Both the position numbers and the translations under genes were made by a program. 5,755 bases of DNA. Source: an uncultured Prevotella sp. GTDB lineage: Bacteria; Bacteroidota; Bacteroidia; Bacteroidales; Bacteroidaceae. The stretch's first letter is position 1. The number at the start of each line of letters is the position of its first letter. A model generated the notes under the pieces. That model made no database searches. It was not told where the DNA came from and saw only the letters and a list, made by a program, of their open reading frames with translations. Below, one piece after another: positions 1-5,755 of this stretch. The DNA lies in the NCBI GenBank assembly GCA_937901345.1, contig CALCHM010000202.1, positions 1 to 5,755 of the forward strand. The letters run 5' to 3'.

Positions 1-2144
1 GCCTTCACTTCGTCGCTCAACTTGATGTCGGTACCACGACCCGCCATGTTGGTGGCAATCGTTACCGCACCCTTGCCGTCTGTGCTGCGACCCGCATTCT
101 TTACGATGTCGGCTTCGGCTTGGTGGAGTTTCGCGTTCAATACCTGGTGAGGAATGTCGCGCATGCGGAGCATACGACTGAGCAATTCGGAGATTTCCAC
201 GCTTGTTGTACCAACGAGGGTGGGGCGACCAGCGTTGCGTTCCTTAATGATTTCTTCGATTACCGCAGCATACTTTTCGCGGTTGGTCTTATAGACGCGG
301 TCGTTCTGGTCGTTACGATTGTTTGCAGGACCGTTGAGATTCTTCCACTGCATGTTAGTGGGGATTTCCACCACGTCGAGTTTGTAGATGTTCCAGAGTT
401 CGCCTGCTTCCGTACTTGCAGTACCCGTCATACCTGAAATCTTGTGGTACATACGGAAGTAGTTCTGCAAGGTAATCGTTGCGAAGGTCTGCGTTGCTGC
501 TTCCACCTTTACGTGTTCCTTTGCTTCAACGGCCTGGTGGAGACCATCGCTCCAACGGCGTCCTTCCATGATACGACCTGTTTGTTCGTCAACGATTTTC
601 ACCTGACCGTCCATAACGACGTAGTCCACGTTGAGGTCGAACATTGAGTAAGCCTTCAAGAGTTGCTGGATGGTGTGGATACGTTCGCTCTTTACGGCAT
701 AGTCGGCATAGAGTGCATCTTCGCGCTCGATACGTTCTTCATCGGGAAGTCCCATCGCCTTGAGTGCTGAGATTTCTGCTGTAATGTCAGGCAAGACGAA
801 GAGCGTTTCGTCACCCACCTGCTGTGCCAACCATGCGGTACCCTTATCGGTGAGGTCGCAAGAGTGCATCTTTTCATCGGCAACGAAGTAGAGGGGAGCA
901 ACAGCTTCGGGCATGCGCTTGTTGTTGTTCTCCATGTAAATCTCTTCGGTGCGCAACATACCCGTCTTCACTCCAGGTTCAGAGAGGAACTTGATGAGGG
1001 GTTTGTTCTTGGGAAGCGCCTTATGCGAACGGAACAATTGGAGGAAACCTTGTTCGCGCTGTTCCTTGTCGCCTGATTCTACAAGTTTCTTCGCTTCCGT
1101 CAAGAGTTGTGTTGCCAACTGCTTCTGAACGGTTACGAGTTTTTCCACGAGGGGTTGGTATTGTTCGAACAACTGAACGTCACCCTTGGGTACGGGACCT
1201 GAGATAATGAGCGGTGTACGTGCATCGTCAATAAGCACAGAGTCCGCTTCATCGACAATAGCGAAGTTGTGCATGCGCTGTACGAGGTCCTTGGGACTCA
1301 TGGCCATGTTGTCGCGCAAGTAGTCGAAACCGAATTCGTTGTTCGTACCATACGTGATATCTGCTTGGTACGCACGGCGACGCGCTTCAGAGTTGGGTTG
1401 GTGCTTGTCGATACAGTCCACCGAAAGTTCGTGGAACATGTAGAGCGGAGCATTCCAGCGGGCGTCACGCTTGGCGAGGTAGTCGTTGACCGTCACAACG
1501 TGTACACCGTTACCTGTAAGTGCGTTCAAGTAGATGGGCAAGGTAGAGGTAAGCGTCTTACCTTCACCCGTAGCCATTTCTGCAATCTTACCCTGGTGGA
1601 TTGCAACACCACCAAACAACTGGCAGGGATAGGGGTCCATGTTCCAGTCGCTTTCTTCAAAGTCGTCATCGTAGCGCGCCTTGTCGCCATCAATCTGAAC
1701 GACATCGGGATATTTCACCGCCATCTCACGGTCAAAGTCTGTAGCCGTAAGCACCGTGTCAAAGCGTCCTGTGCTATCCTTAAAGCGTCGGCAGGTTGAT
1801 TTTACGATTGCGAAAGCAGTGGGGAGCACTTCGTTCAACTTTTCTTCGTAGCGCTCAAGAATATCCTTTTCGAGTTTGTCAATCTTCTTGAAGAGGAATT
1901 CACGTTCTTCGATAGGCGTATCTTCAATCTTCGCCTTGAGCGTTTCAATTTCCTTACGGAGTTCATCGCCCGACGACTGAACGATAGTCTTCAATTCGCG
2001 TGTCTTTGCACGCAAATCGTCGTTAGAGAGCGCATCGATTTCAGGGTAGATGCGGAGGATTTCATCGACAATGGGCTTAATGGCCTTAATGTCGCGTTGT
2101 GATTTAGTACCAAAGAGTTTGGTGAGGAATTTAAATATATCCAT
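1..2144 (-). CDS. secA: Protein translocase ATPase SecA (C-terminal part beyond window)
   Basis: This is SecA, the cytoplasmic motor ATPase that pushes unfolded preproteins through SecYEG. The start is the ATG at 2144 and 714 codons are open to the window edge. Visible motifs are Walker A, ATGEGKT (residues 191-197); the conserved block TYGTNNEFGFDYLRDN (264-279); Walker B, DEAD (298-301), followed by ARTPLIISGP; the signature GRRWSDGLHQAVEAKE in the region after the preprotein cross-linking domain; GMTGTA; and NMAGRGTD (699-706) of the second nucleotide-binding domain. Compared from memory with E. coli SecA, Walker A lies about 88 residues later, because of a charged, probably coiled-coil insertion at roughly residues 47-135. 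A further ~105 residues are inserted between DEAD and the second nucleotide-binding domain. Such enlargement is usual for Bacteroidetes SecA (about 1,100 residues), so roughly 390 residues should lie outside the window. No frameshift is seen. The start is preceded by A-rich sequence rather than a Shine-Dalgarno motif. It is probably the third gene of the operon that begins at 5056. Confidence 0.97.
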   Translation of the reverse strand, partial: MDIFKFLTKLFGTKSQRDIKAIKPIVDEILRIYPEIDALSNDDLRAKTRELKTIVQSSGDELRKEIETLKAKIEDTPIEEREFLFKKIDKLEKDILERYEEKLNEVLPTAFAIVKSTCRRFKDSTGRFDTVLTATDFDREMAVKYPDVVQIDGDKARYDDDFEESDWNMDPYPCQLFGGVAIHQGKIAEMATGEGKTLTSTLPIYLNALTGNGVHVVTVNDYLAKRDARWNAPLYMFHELSVDCIDKHQPNSEARRRAYQADITYGTNNEFGFDYLRDNMAMSPKDLVQRMHNFAIVDEADSVLIDDARTPLIISGPVPKGDVQLFEQYQPLVEKLVTVQKQLATQLLTEAKKLVESGDKEQREQGFLQLFRSHKALPKNKPLIKFLSEPGVKTGMLRTEEIYMENNNKRMPEAVAPLYFVADEKMHSCDLTDKGTAWLAQQVGDETLFVLPDITAEISALKAMGLPDEERIEREDALYADYAVKSERIHTIQQLLKAYSMFDLNVDYVVMDGQVKIVDEQTGRIMEGRRWSDGLHQAVEAKEHVKVEAATQTFATITLQNYFRMYHKISGMTGTASTEAGELWNIYKLDVVEIPTNMQWKNLNGPANNRNDQNDRVYKTNREKYAAVIEEIIKERNAGRPTLVGTTSVEISELLSRMLRMRDIPHQVLNAKLHQAEADIVKNAGRSTDGKGAVTIATNMAGRGTDIKLSDEVK

Positions 2145-2201
2145 AGTAGTTTTTGATTTTCTGATGAGTGATGCTTGTTTGTAATGTGGATTCCCTTTCT
2201 G

Positions 2202-3806
2202 TTATTGCAAGGGTAGTGGTGCATTGCTACAAGCATTCGGGGCGCGAATACGCATCACCTTTGAGAGCGTGGGAGCAATAAAGTCAATGGTGACGGGCGT
2301 TTCGATTTTTGCCGCAGAAATGGTGTGACCATAGAAAACGATGGGGAAGGGAATGTAAGATTCTCTCACCAACTGGTTTTCCTTGGTGTCTGTATTTACA
2401 TATCTCCATCCGGGAGCAATTTCCAGGAAAATGTCTCCCGAAGTCATGGCGTTGTAACCGCCGCGTATCCTGCTGATGCCTGGTGTCCAAGCGCCTTGAA
2501 GCAGGCGTTGCGATGTATAAACGTCTTTAACTCCAGAGAATTGTAGGAGCAAGTCTTGTGAGCGCTCCAGAAGTTCAGTCAAACTGATTTGGCGCTCTTC
2601 GATGAGTTTGTGGTTGAGATAGAATTGCGTTCCGTGAGTGGCTTCAACGTATTGTCCAGGACCATAGATGGCTGCAAGATAGATGTTGAGCATGCTGGCG
2701 GTGCGCACCATGTCAAACTTTCCGGTGGGAATGCGATAGGTGGAAAGGTCTGCGCTTTCTTCATCTACATGTCCTGTTGAGGTGACTACAAACAGCGCCT
2801 TGTCTTTACCTACTTTTTGTTCTACGAGTTGCAGCAATTCTGCCAATGCGCGGTCGAGGCGCATGTAGATGTCCTGCAATTCTATAGGGGCAACAGATGC
2901 TGACTGATGGCGGAAGTTTCCGGCATAGAACGTGATGGAGAGGTAGTCCGTGATGTTATCGCGCCCCACCATGGTGTTGGTGATGCAGGAGGTGGCGAGT
3001 GCTGCCACTTCTTCGTTAACAAGTCCGCTGGTCTTGAAGTCCAGATAGGCCGTTTCTTTCTTAAACTTGTGAGAGAAGGGTTCTTTAATGCCTCCCGAAA
3101 GGAAGTAACTAAAATTACCCGTTAGGGAATTTACGGGTTCCCACGTGGTTGACTTAATCTTCTCTGTGAGGTTGTGAAATTGGTTGTGCACGTTCACCCA
3201 TGCTGGTAACTCACCATAGTAGGATGAACTGCCCCAATTGCCCGTGTTGTTGTCCAACCAGAGTGCGCTGTTTGCTGCATGTCCAGCCGAGAAGATGGCT
3301 GCCTCGCGGAAGGGGGCTATGGCATAGACGAGTGCTTTTCCTTCAGATGCCACTTTCAACTCGTCGCCTATGGTGGTAACGCCTAAGTGTTGGGGCGAAG
3401 AGGCGTCGGTGGTGCCCGTTCCGGGATAGTTCTTGTCGTCGCAACAGAATACGGGGCGTAGCGTCTTGCGGTCTATCCATTGTTTGCCCGTAATGCCGTG
3501 ATTACTGGGTGTGGTTCCTGTGGCGAGTGATGCTGATGCCGACGCTAAGTCGGGATGTGCCAAGGGGTATTCCGCTTGTGAATAAACGCGCCCTTCGTTG
3601 AGCAGTTTCTTAAAACCATCCTCGCTATAGAGCGGCATGAATGCCTCTAAATAGTCGGAGCGCAACTGGTCTACAAGAATGTTGACCACCACGCGGGGCA
3701 CACCATTTGCTTCCTTTCCGCCTTGTGCCGAAGAAAGGGTTGAAACCGCCAGCAACAGGGATAGTAGCAAGGTGGTGCGGTGTGTATTTGAGGGTGTCCT
3801 AGTCAT
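2202..3806 (-). CDS. Exported alkaline-phosphatase-superfamily protein, predicted catalytically inactive (PafA-like pseudophosphatase)
   Basis: The 534-residue protein has a signal peptide (hydrophobic residues 12-22) with a likely signal peptidase I site SSA|QGG after residue 27. A mature N-terminal Gln is common for Bacteroidetes exported proteins. No lipobox Cys is present. The body matches the type I phosphodiesterase/alkaline phosphatase fold of PafA: VDQLR (45-49), TGTTPSNHG (96-104), DNITDYLS (283-290), LDRAL...VGK (317-334), and a C-terminal FYG...IDFIAPTL (491-514). Length is close to PafA (about 546 residues). Against the PafA sequence as I remember it, only metal ligand Asp46 survives. 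The Thr nucleophile becomes Leu87, the Asp and His ligands become Asn297 and Gln301, the Asp-His pair becomes Thr344-Gly345, the last His becomes Pro486, and the substrate-contact Asn, Lys and Arg become Lys108, Phe166 and Glu168. The fold assignment is firm; loss of activity is inference from these changes. It sits 62 bp after the Lnb-like gene and 57 bp before secA. A binding or scaffold role is possible but unproven. Confidence 0.9.
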   Translation of the reverse strand: MTRTPSNTHRTTLLLSLLLAVSTLSSAQGGKEANGVPRVVVNILVDQLRSDYLEAFMPLYSEDGFKKLLNEGRVYSQAEYPLAHPDLASASASLATGTTPSNHGITGKQWIDRKTLRPVFCCDDKNYPGTGTTDASSPQHLGVTTIGDELKVASEGKALVYAIAPFREAAIFSAGHAANSALWLDNNTGNWGSSSYYGELPAWVNVHNQFHNLTEKIKSTTWEPVNSLTGNFSYFLSGGIKEPFSHKFKKETAYLDFKTSGLVNEEVAALATSCITNTMVGRDNITDYLSITFYAGNFRHQSASVAPIELQDIYMRLDRALAELLQLVEQKVGKDKALFVVTSTGHVDEESADLSTYRIPTGKFDMVRTASMLNIYLAAIYGPGQYVEATHGTQFYLNHKLIEERQISLTELLERSQDLLLQFSGVKDVYTSQRLLQGAWTPGISRIRGGYNAMTSGDIFLEIAPGWRYVNTDTKENQLVRESYIPFPIVFYGHTISAAKIETPVTIDFIAPTLSKVMRIRAPNACSNAPLPLQ

Positions 3807-3868
3807 TAAAAAGATGTTAGAGTGTAGCGGGTGACGCGATAAGTTGTTTCGAGTAGTTTAGTTGTGTC

Positions 3869-5056
3869 TTATACGTTTCTGGGAACTGCCATCTTCCCGA
3901 GGTTCAACACGGCGAGGATGGCTACAATTAACCATACTTCAGCAACGACCTCTTGCGCATGTAGCATACCGATGCCAAAAGCAAAGGCGGCAAGCAAGGT
4001 GAGTTGCACGTAGGGGTAGTAATTGCGGTGACCTTTCCGAATGGTCCACCACTGGTAAGGGATGGCCAAAAGGGGCAGGGGATTTAAGAGGAGTACATTC
4101 CAGTTGTCATCTACAGCGGGATGCTCGGAGAAGAAGCAGAGCGTAAAGATGACGCACCCGCACAGTCCTTGAATGAGGAGGAGGGGCGTTTCGAATGCTG
4201 CAAAGGTCTTTATCCATCCGCGGTAGCGCAACCACACCGCGATAACGGAGAGTAGCAACAATGCTGAGAATATCACGCTGGGCGAAAGGGGATGGGGCGC
4301 ATACTGTGTGTGGTCCGGTGCCAAGATTTGGGTCTTTGCCACAAGCGGACGGGTGTTGCTGGCACTGTCGGTTATTGTTGCTTGTGCCACAATGTTGGCA
4401 GCATAGAGCGGTGCAAAGAGTTGGCCGCGCATACCGATTAGCGTGTCGACATCCATCCCGAGCATGAGGTTTTGGCAAAGGCGGTCCCAGGGATTGGGGG
4501 CGGTATGTTCCTTCACCATGTCGCGATAGGTCTTGTCTGCGGGTACTTCGGGGAAATTGACCGTTCCGTCTACAGCCCTGACTACCATGTCTACGGCACG
4601 TGTCACGCAATTGTCTTCTAAGAAATTGTAACGATACACGCGATTTTCGGGTCGCGCATTTTCCTCCAACAATGCTTGCAAGCGACGACTTTCGTTGGGT
4701 GTGAGGTTCAACACCTGCTCATCCATGCGTCTGCCGTTCGAGGCATAAACGTAATGAAAATACGGATAGGGTACAACTCCTAGCATGTAGTCCGTCTTTC
4801 CGAGTGTAAAGCGCAAGATGAAATTGTCGCTCTCGAAGTCAAAGATACCGTAGTTGTAAACGTAGTCCGTCTGGCGCGTGAAATTTTGCACTCTCAATGC
4901 CGAATGTCCGTAGAGTTCATACGTGATGTCACCTGGGTGACACGTAATCAAACTCACTACCACCGAGTCGCCCTTCACGCCCTCCGCCTTGCTTGTGGTG
5001 GGGTGCATGAAGAGCACGAGAAGTGCTATGAATAGTAGGTGTAAACGCTGCAACAT
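3869..5056 (-). CDS. DUF4105 / Lnb-like membrane protein, probable lipoprotein N-acyltransferase
   Basis: The 395-residue protein has an N-terminal signal peptide (hydrophobic residues 7-17, possible cleavage SKA|EG near 24), then a periplasmic DUF4105 domain (about 31-230), then about five hydrophobic membrane segments (about 258-277, 289-309, 318-334, 348-367, 370-390). DUF4105 hallmarks are the GHSALRV block with His51, the YNYGIFDF block (67-74), LNLTPNE (116-122) and the ENRVYRYNFLEDNCVTR block with Cys150. His51 and Cys150 are the likely catalytic pair of a papain/NlpC-like fold. The family is now named after Lnb, the Bacteroides enzyme that N-acylates lipoproteins in place of Lnt; periplasmic domain plus C-terminal membrane bundle fits that layout. 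Whether this copy is the true Lnb or a paralogue cannot be told from sequence alone. ATG 5056 is preferred because the next Met (residue 17) would destroy the signal peptide. It lies directly behind a promoter -7 box and is probably the first gene of an operon with the phosphatase-like gene and secA. Confidence 0.8.
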   Translation of the reverse strand: MLQRLHLLFIALLVLFMHPTTSKAEGVKGDSVVVSLITCHPGDITYELYGHSALRVQNFTRQTDYVYNYGIFDFESDNFILRFTLGKTDYMLGVVPYPYFHYVYASNGRRMDEQVLNLTPNESRRLQALLEENARPENRVYRYNFLEDNCVTRAVDMVVRAVDGTVNFPEVPADKTYRDMVKEHTAPNPWDRLCQNLMLGMDVDTLIGMRGQLFAPLYAANIVAQATITDSASNTRPLVAKTQILAPDHTQYAPHPLSPSVIFSALLLLSVIAVWLRYRGWIKTFAAFETPLLLIQGLCGCVIFTLCFFSEHPAVDDNWNVLLLNPLPLLAIPYQWWTIRKGHRNYYPYVQLTLLAAFAFGIGMLHAQEVVAEVWLIVAILAVLNLGKMAVPRNV

Positions 5057-5068
5057 TGTGCAAAGGTA
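5056..5068 (-). promoter_or_regulatory. Bacteroidetes-type -7 promoter box adjoining the start codon
   Basis: The minus strand reads TACCTTTG at 5068-5061, matching the Bacteroidetes sigma-ABfr -7 consensus TAnnTTTG, and continues CACAATG into the start codon at 5056. No TTTG or TTG -33 element is seen 19-21 bp upstream, which is tolerated in this phylum because the -33 box is weakly conserved. With normal spacing, transcription would begin within a few bases of the ATG, giving an mRNA with almost no leader. This would be the main promoter of the Lnb-like / phosphatase-like / secA unit. Confidence 0.5.
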
Positions 5069-5151
5069 CTGCTTTTTTGTCTATTAGAGGAGGGACCGCT
5101 AGTCCTTTTTTGTATTAATGTGGTGGAAACCATGGAAAAGCGCGTCTTACG

Positions 5152-5472
5152 TTACAAGCTGTTGCATAAAAATCCGTCCGTGTTATGCCACGTAAATGAA
5201 CGATAGCATCTTCGTTGCTTGTAAAATACCATTTTTGAAAAATCTGGAGCCCCGCACGTTTGCATAGGTCCAGATTTTTTCCAAATGGCGTTATGCAAGG
5301 TTTTGTGGTTTTTGATTGCCAAATTCTCCATCCCGATGGTTTTTCGTTGTACTGAAAAAATCCCGTATCTCTTGAGGTGCAACCTGTTCGAATACCGTTC
5401 GAATGCTGTACGAATACTGCTCTTCGACTGCTCTGAGTTGACAATCAGTTGTACGGTCTTAATATCTGCCAT
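5152..5472 (-). CDS. Doubtful 106-residue reading frame in the intergenic region
   Basis: An ATG at 5472 opens 106 codons beginning MADIKTVQLIVNSEQSKSS. I recognise no family, membrane segment or motif. The first 40 residues look protein-like; the rest does not. Several facts argue against a full-length gene: the start abuts a terminator-like hairpin, the frame runs through an array of 11-bp repeats whose period is not a multiple of three, it crosses a strong hairpin at 5238-5279, and a second frame of 109 codons (5444-5115) is open over the same DNA. It could be a decayed gene remnant, a short peptide, or chance. Confidence 0.15.
   Translation of the reverse strand: MADIKTVQLIVNSEQSKSSIRTAFERYSNRLHLKRYGIFSVQRKTIGMENLAIKNHKTLHNAIWKKSGPMQTCGAPDFSKMVFYKQRRCYRSFTWHNTDGFLCNSL
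5238..5279. terminator. Strong hairpin with flanking A/T tracts, possible bidirectional terminator
   Basis: The arms AAAAATCTGGA (5238-5248) and TCCAGATTTTT (5269-5279) are perfect 11-bp inverted repeats around a 20-nt loop. The loop can form a small inner GCA/TGC stem (5254-5256 with 5261-5263). On the plus strand the stem ends in six T (5275-5280), and on the minus strand in five T, so it has terminator shape in both directions. No obvious gene ends beside it, so its client transcript is unknown. It could instead be a protein-binding dyad or the end of a small RNA. Confidence 0.45.
5387..5433. repeat. Iteron-like array of 11-bp direct repeats
   Basis: Three head-to-tail units occur at 5387-5397 (TTCGAATACCG), 5398-5408 (TTCGAATGCTG) and 5409-5419 (TACGAATACTG). 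A fourth unit, TTCGACTGCTC, lies at 5423-5433 after a 3-bp spacer. Neighbouring units, and units 2 and 4, match at 9 of 11 positions. The 11-bp period is about one helical turn and does not follow codons, which suggests a set of protein-binding sites on one DNA face. Chance arising from a short tandem duplication cannot be excluded. Confidence 0.5.
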
Positions 5473-5518
5473 AATAAAAACGTGTTACTAATGGATTATG
5501 TTCCAAAAGTAACACGTT
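5473..5518 (-). terminator. Hairpin plus T-tract, probable terminator of the upstream membrane-protein gene
   Basis: Perfect 11-bp arms AACGTGTTACT (5479-5489) and AGTAACACGTT (5508-5518) flank an inner TGGA/TCCA stem (5492-5495 with 5502-5505) and a 6-nt loop, with a symmetrical 2x2 A/A bulge between. On the minus strand the stem is followed by a T-rich run (TTTTTATTAT). It begins 26 bp beyond the stop codon at 5545, the right place to end the gene entering from the window edge. The stem is not GC-rich, so strength is uncertain. The dyad also contains TACTTTTG (5511-5504, minus), a possible -7 box, so an operator/promoter reading is possible. Confidence 0.6.
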
Positions 5519-5544
5519 AATTATGATTATAAAAAGACTGCAAA

Positions 5545-5755
5545 CTACCCCTCAAAATCGTCATCGTATAAGAATCGTCTATTCCCTGTACGGAGGTATC
5601 TTTTGTATTGTCTATCCGTCCAATAAGGTTTCTTCGCCCTCTTCTTCCGCTCATGCTCCCTCACACTCGCCTTCCACCCCTCATTGTTCACTTCGCGGAA
5701 TTCCTTGCTCGTAATCATACCGTAAGTCCAAAAGGCAACGAGGACAACGAGGAAC
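5545..5755 (-). CDS. C-terminal end of an unrecognised membrane protein (start beyond window)
   Basis: The minus strand is open from the window edge (first full codon at 5754) to a TAG at 5547-5545, giving 69 residues. It opens with a hydrophobic run, FLVVLVAFWTYGMI, that looks like the end of a final membrane helix. A strongly basic tail follows (REHERKKRAKKPYW, then DRQYKRYLRTGNRR), and the protein ends in an acidic FLYDDDFEG. By the positive-inside rule the tail should be cytoplasmic. I do not recognise the family. Support for coding comes from the protein-like composition, the lack of stops, and the terminator-like hairpin just downstream. A chance open frame is the alternative, but the pattern of membrane segment plus charged tail makes a real gene more likely. 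Confidence 0.7.
   Translation of the reverse strand, partial: FLVVLVAFWTYGMITSKEFREVNNEGWKASVREHERKKRAKKPYWTDRQYKRYLRTGNRRFLYDDDFEG

Larger units (their letters stand above)
5057..5544. other. Gene-poor intergenic region of 488 bp
   Basis: This stretch separates the upstream membrane-protein gene from the Lnb-like operon. It is visibly richer in A and T than its coding neighbours and has no convincing gene. It holds, in minus-strand order, the terminator-like hairpin at 5518-5473, the 11-bp repeats at 5433-5387, the hairpin at 5279-5238 and the -7 box at 5068-5061. Nothing further is recognised between 5069 and 5237: no tRNA, rRNA or known riboswitch pattern is apparent by eye. Confidence 0.7.

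Noticed and set aside
1269..1799. A 176-codon plus-strand open frame
   Set aside because: It lies antisense to the highly conserved motor region of secA, including Walker A and Walker B, and its translation has no recognisable character. The other plus-strand frames at 120-1076 are rejected for the same reason.
1991..2236. An 81-codon minus-strand frame bridging the end of the phosphatase-like gene and the start of secA
   Set aside because: It overlaps both real genes out of frame and its translation is low-complexity and unlike any protein; the 57-bp gap is better read as an operon spacer.
4107..4610. A 167-codon minus-strand frame inside the Lnb-like gene
   Set aside because: It is a shifted-frame shadow, rich in Arg, Pro and His, over a well-supported DUF4105 coding sequence.
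5093..5111. Short hairpin GGAC-CGCTA-GTCC followed by six T on the plus strand
   Set aside because: The stem is only four base pairs and no plus-strand gene ends here, so it is too weak to call a terminator.
5387..5433. CRISPR array
   Set aside because: The repeats are 11 bp and contiguous, with no unique spacers and no cas gene in view.
5523..5714. A 63-codon plus-strand frame at the right edge
   Set aside because: It is antisense to the better-supported membrane-protein C-terminus, and its Ser/Pro/His-rich end is typical of an antisense shadow.

Overview
The window looks like chromosomal DNA from a Bacteroidetes bacterium, most likely order Bacteroidales and perhaps a Prevotella-like genus. 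The order rests on four things: an enlarged SecA with insertions typical of this phylum, a PafA-type phosphatase-fold protein, a DUF4105/Lnb-type membrane protein, and a promoter element (TAnnTTTG) with no clear Shine-Dalgarno sequences. The genus is a guess. All convincing genes lie on the minus strand, so the transcription units read from right to left.

Layout, in transcription order. (1) 5755-5545 is the last 69 codons of an unrecognised membrane protein, followed by a hairpin with a T-tract (5518-5473) that looks like its terminator. (2) 5544-5057 is a 488-bp gap with no convincing gene. It holds that terminator, a run of 11-bp direct repeats (5387-5433), a second strong hairpin (5238-5279), one doubtful 106-codon reading frame, and a promoter -7 box next to the following start codon. 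(3) 5056-3869 encodes a 395-residue protein with a signal peptide, a periplasmic DUF4105 (Lnb N-terminal) domain with candidate catalytic His51 and Cys150, and about five membrane segments. It is probably the Bacteroidetes lipoprotein N-acyltransferase or a close relative. (4) 3806-2202 encodes an exported 534-residue protein of the alkaline phosphatase superfamily whose nucleophile and nearly all metal ligands are replaced, so it appears to be a pseudoenzyme. (5) 2144-1 is the first 714 codons of secA, cut by the window edge.

The three genes from 5056 to 1 have gaps of 62 and 57 bp, the same orientation and no visible internal promoter or terminator, so they probably form an operon. The theme would be protein export and envelope biogenesis: SecA drives preproteins across the inner membrane, the Lnb-like protein would finish lipoprotein maturation, and the inactive phosphatase-like protein between them is exported by the same route and has no known job.

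The most interesting items are the inactivated phosphatase-fold protein kept in a secA operon, the promoter that predicts a leaderless mRNA for the Lnb-like gene, and the repeat-plus-hairpin intergenic region upstream.
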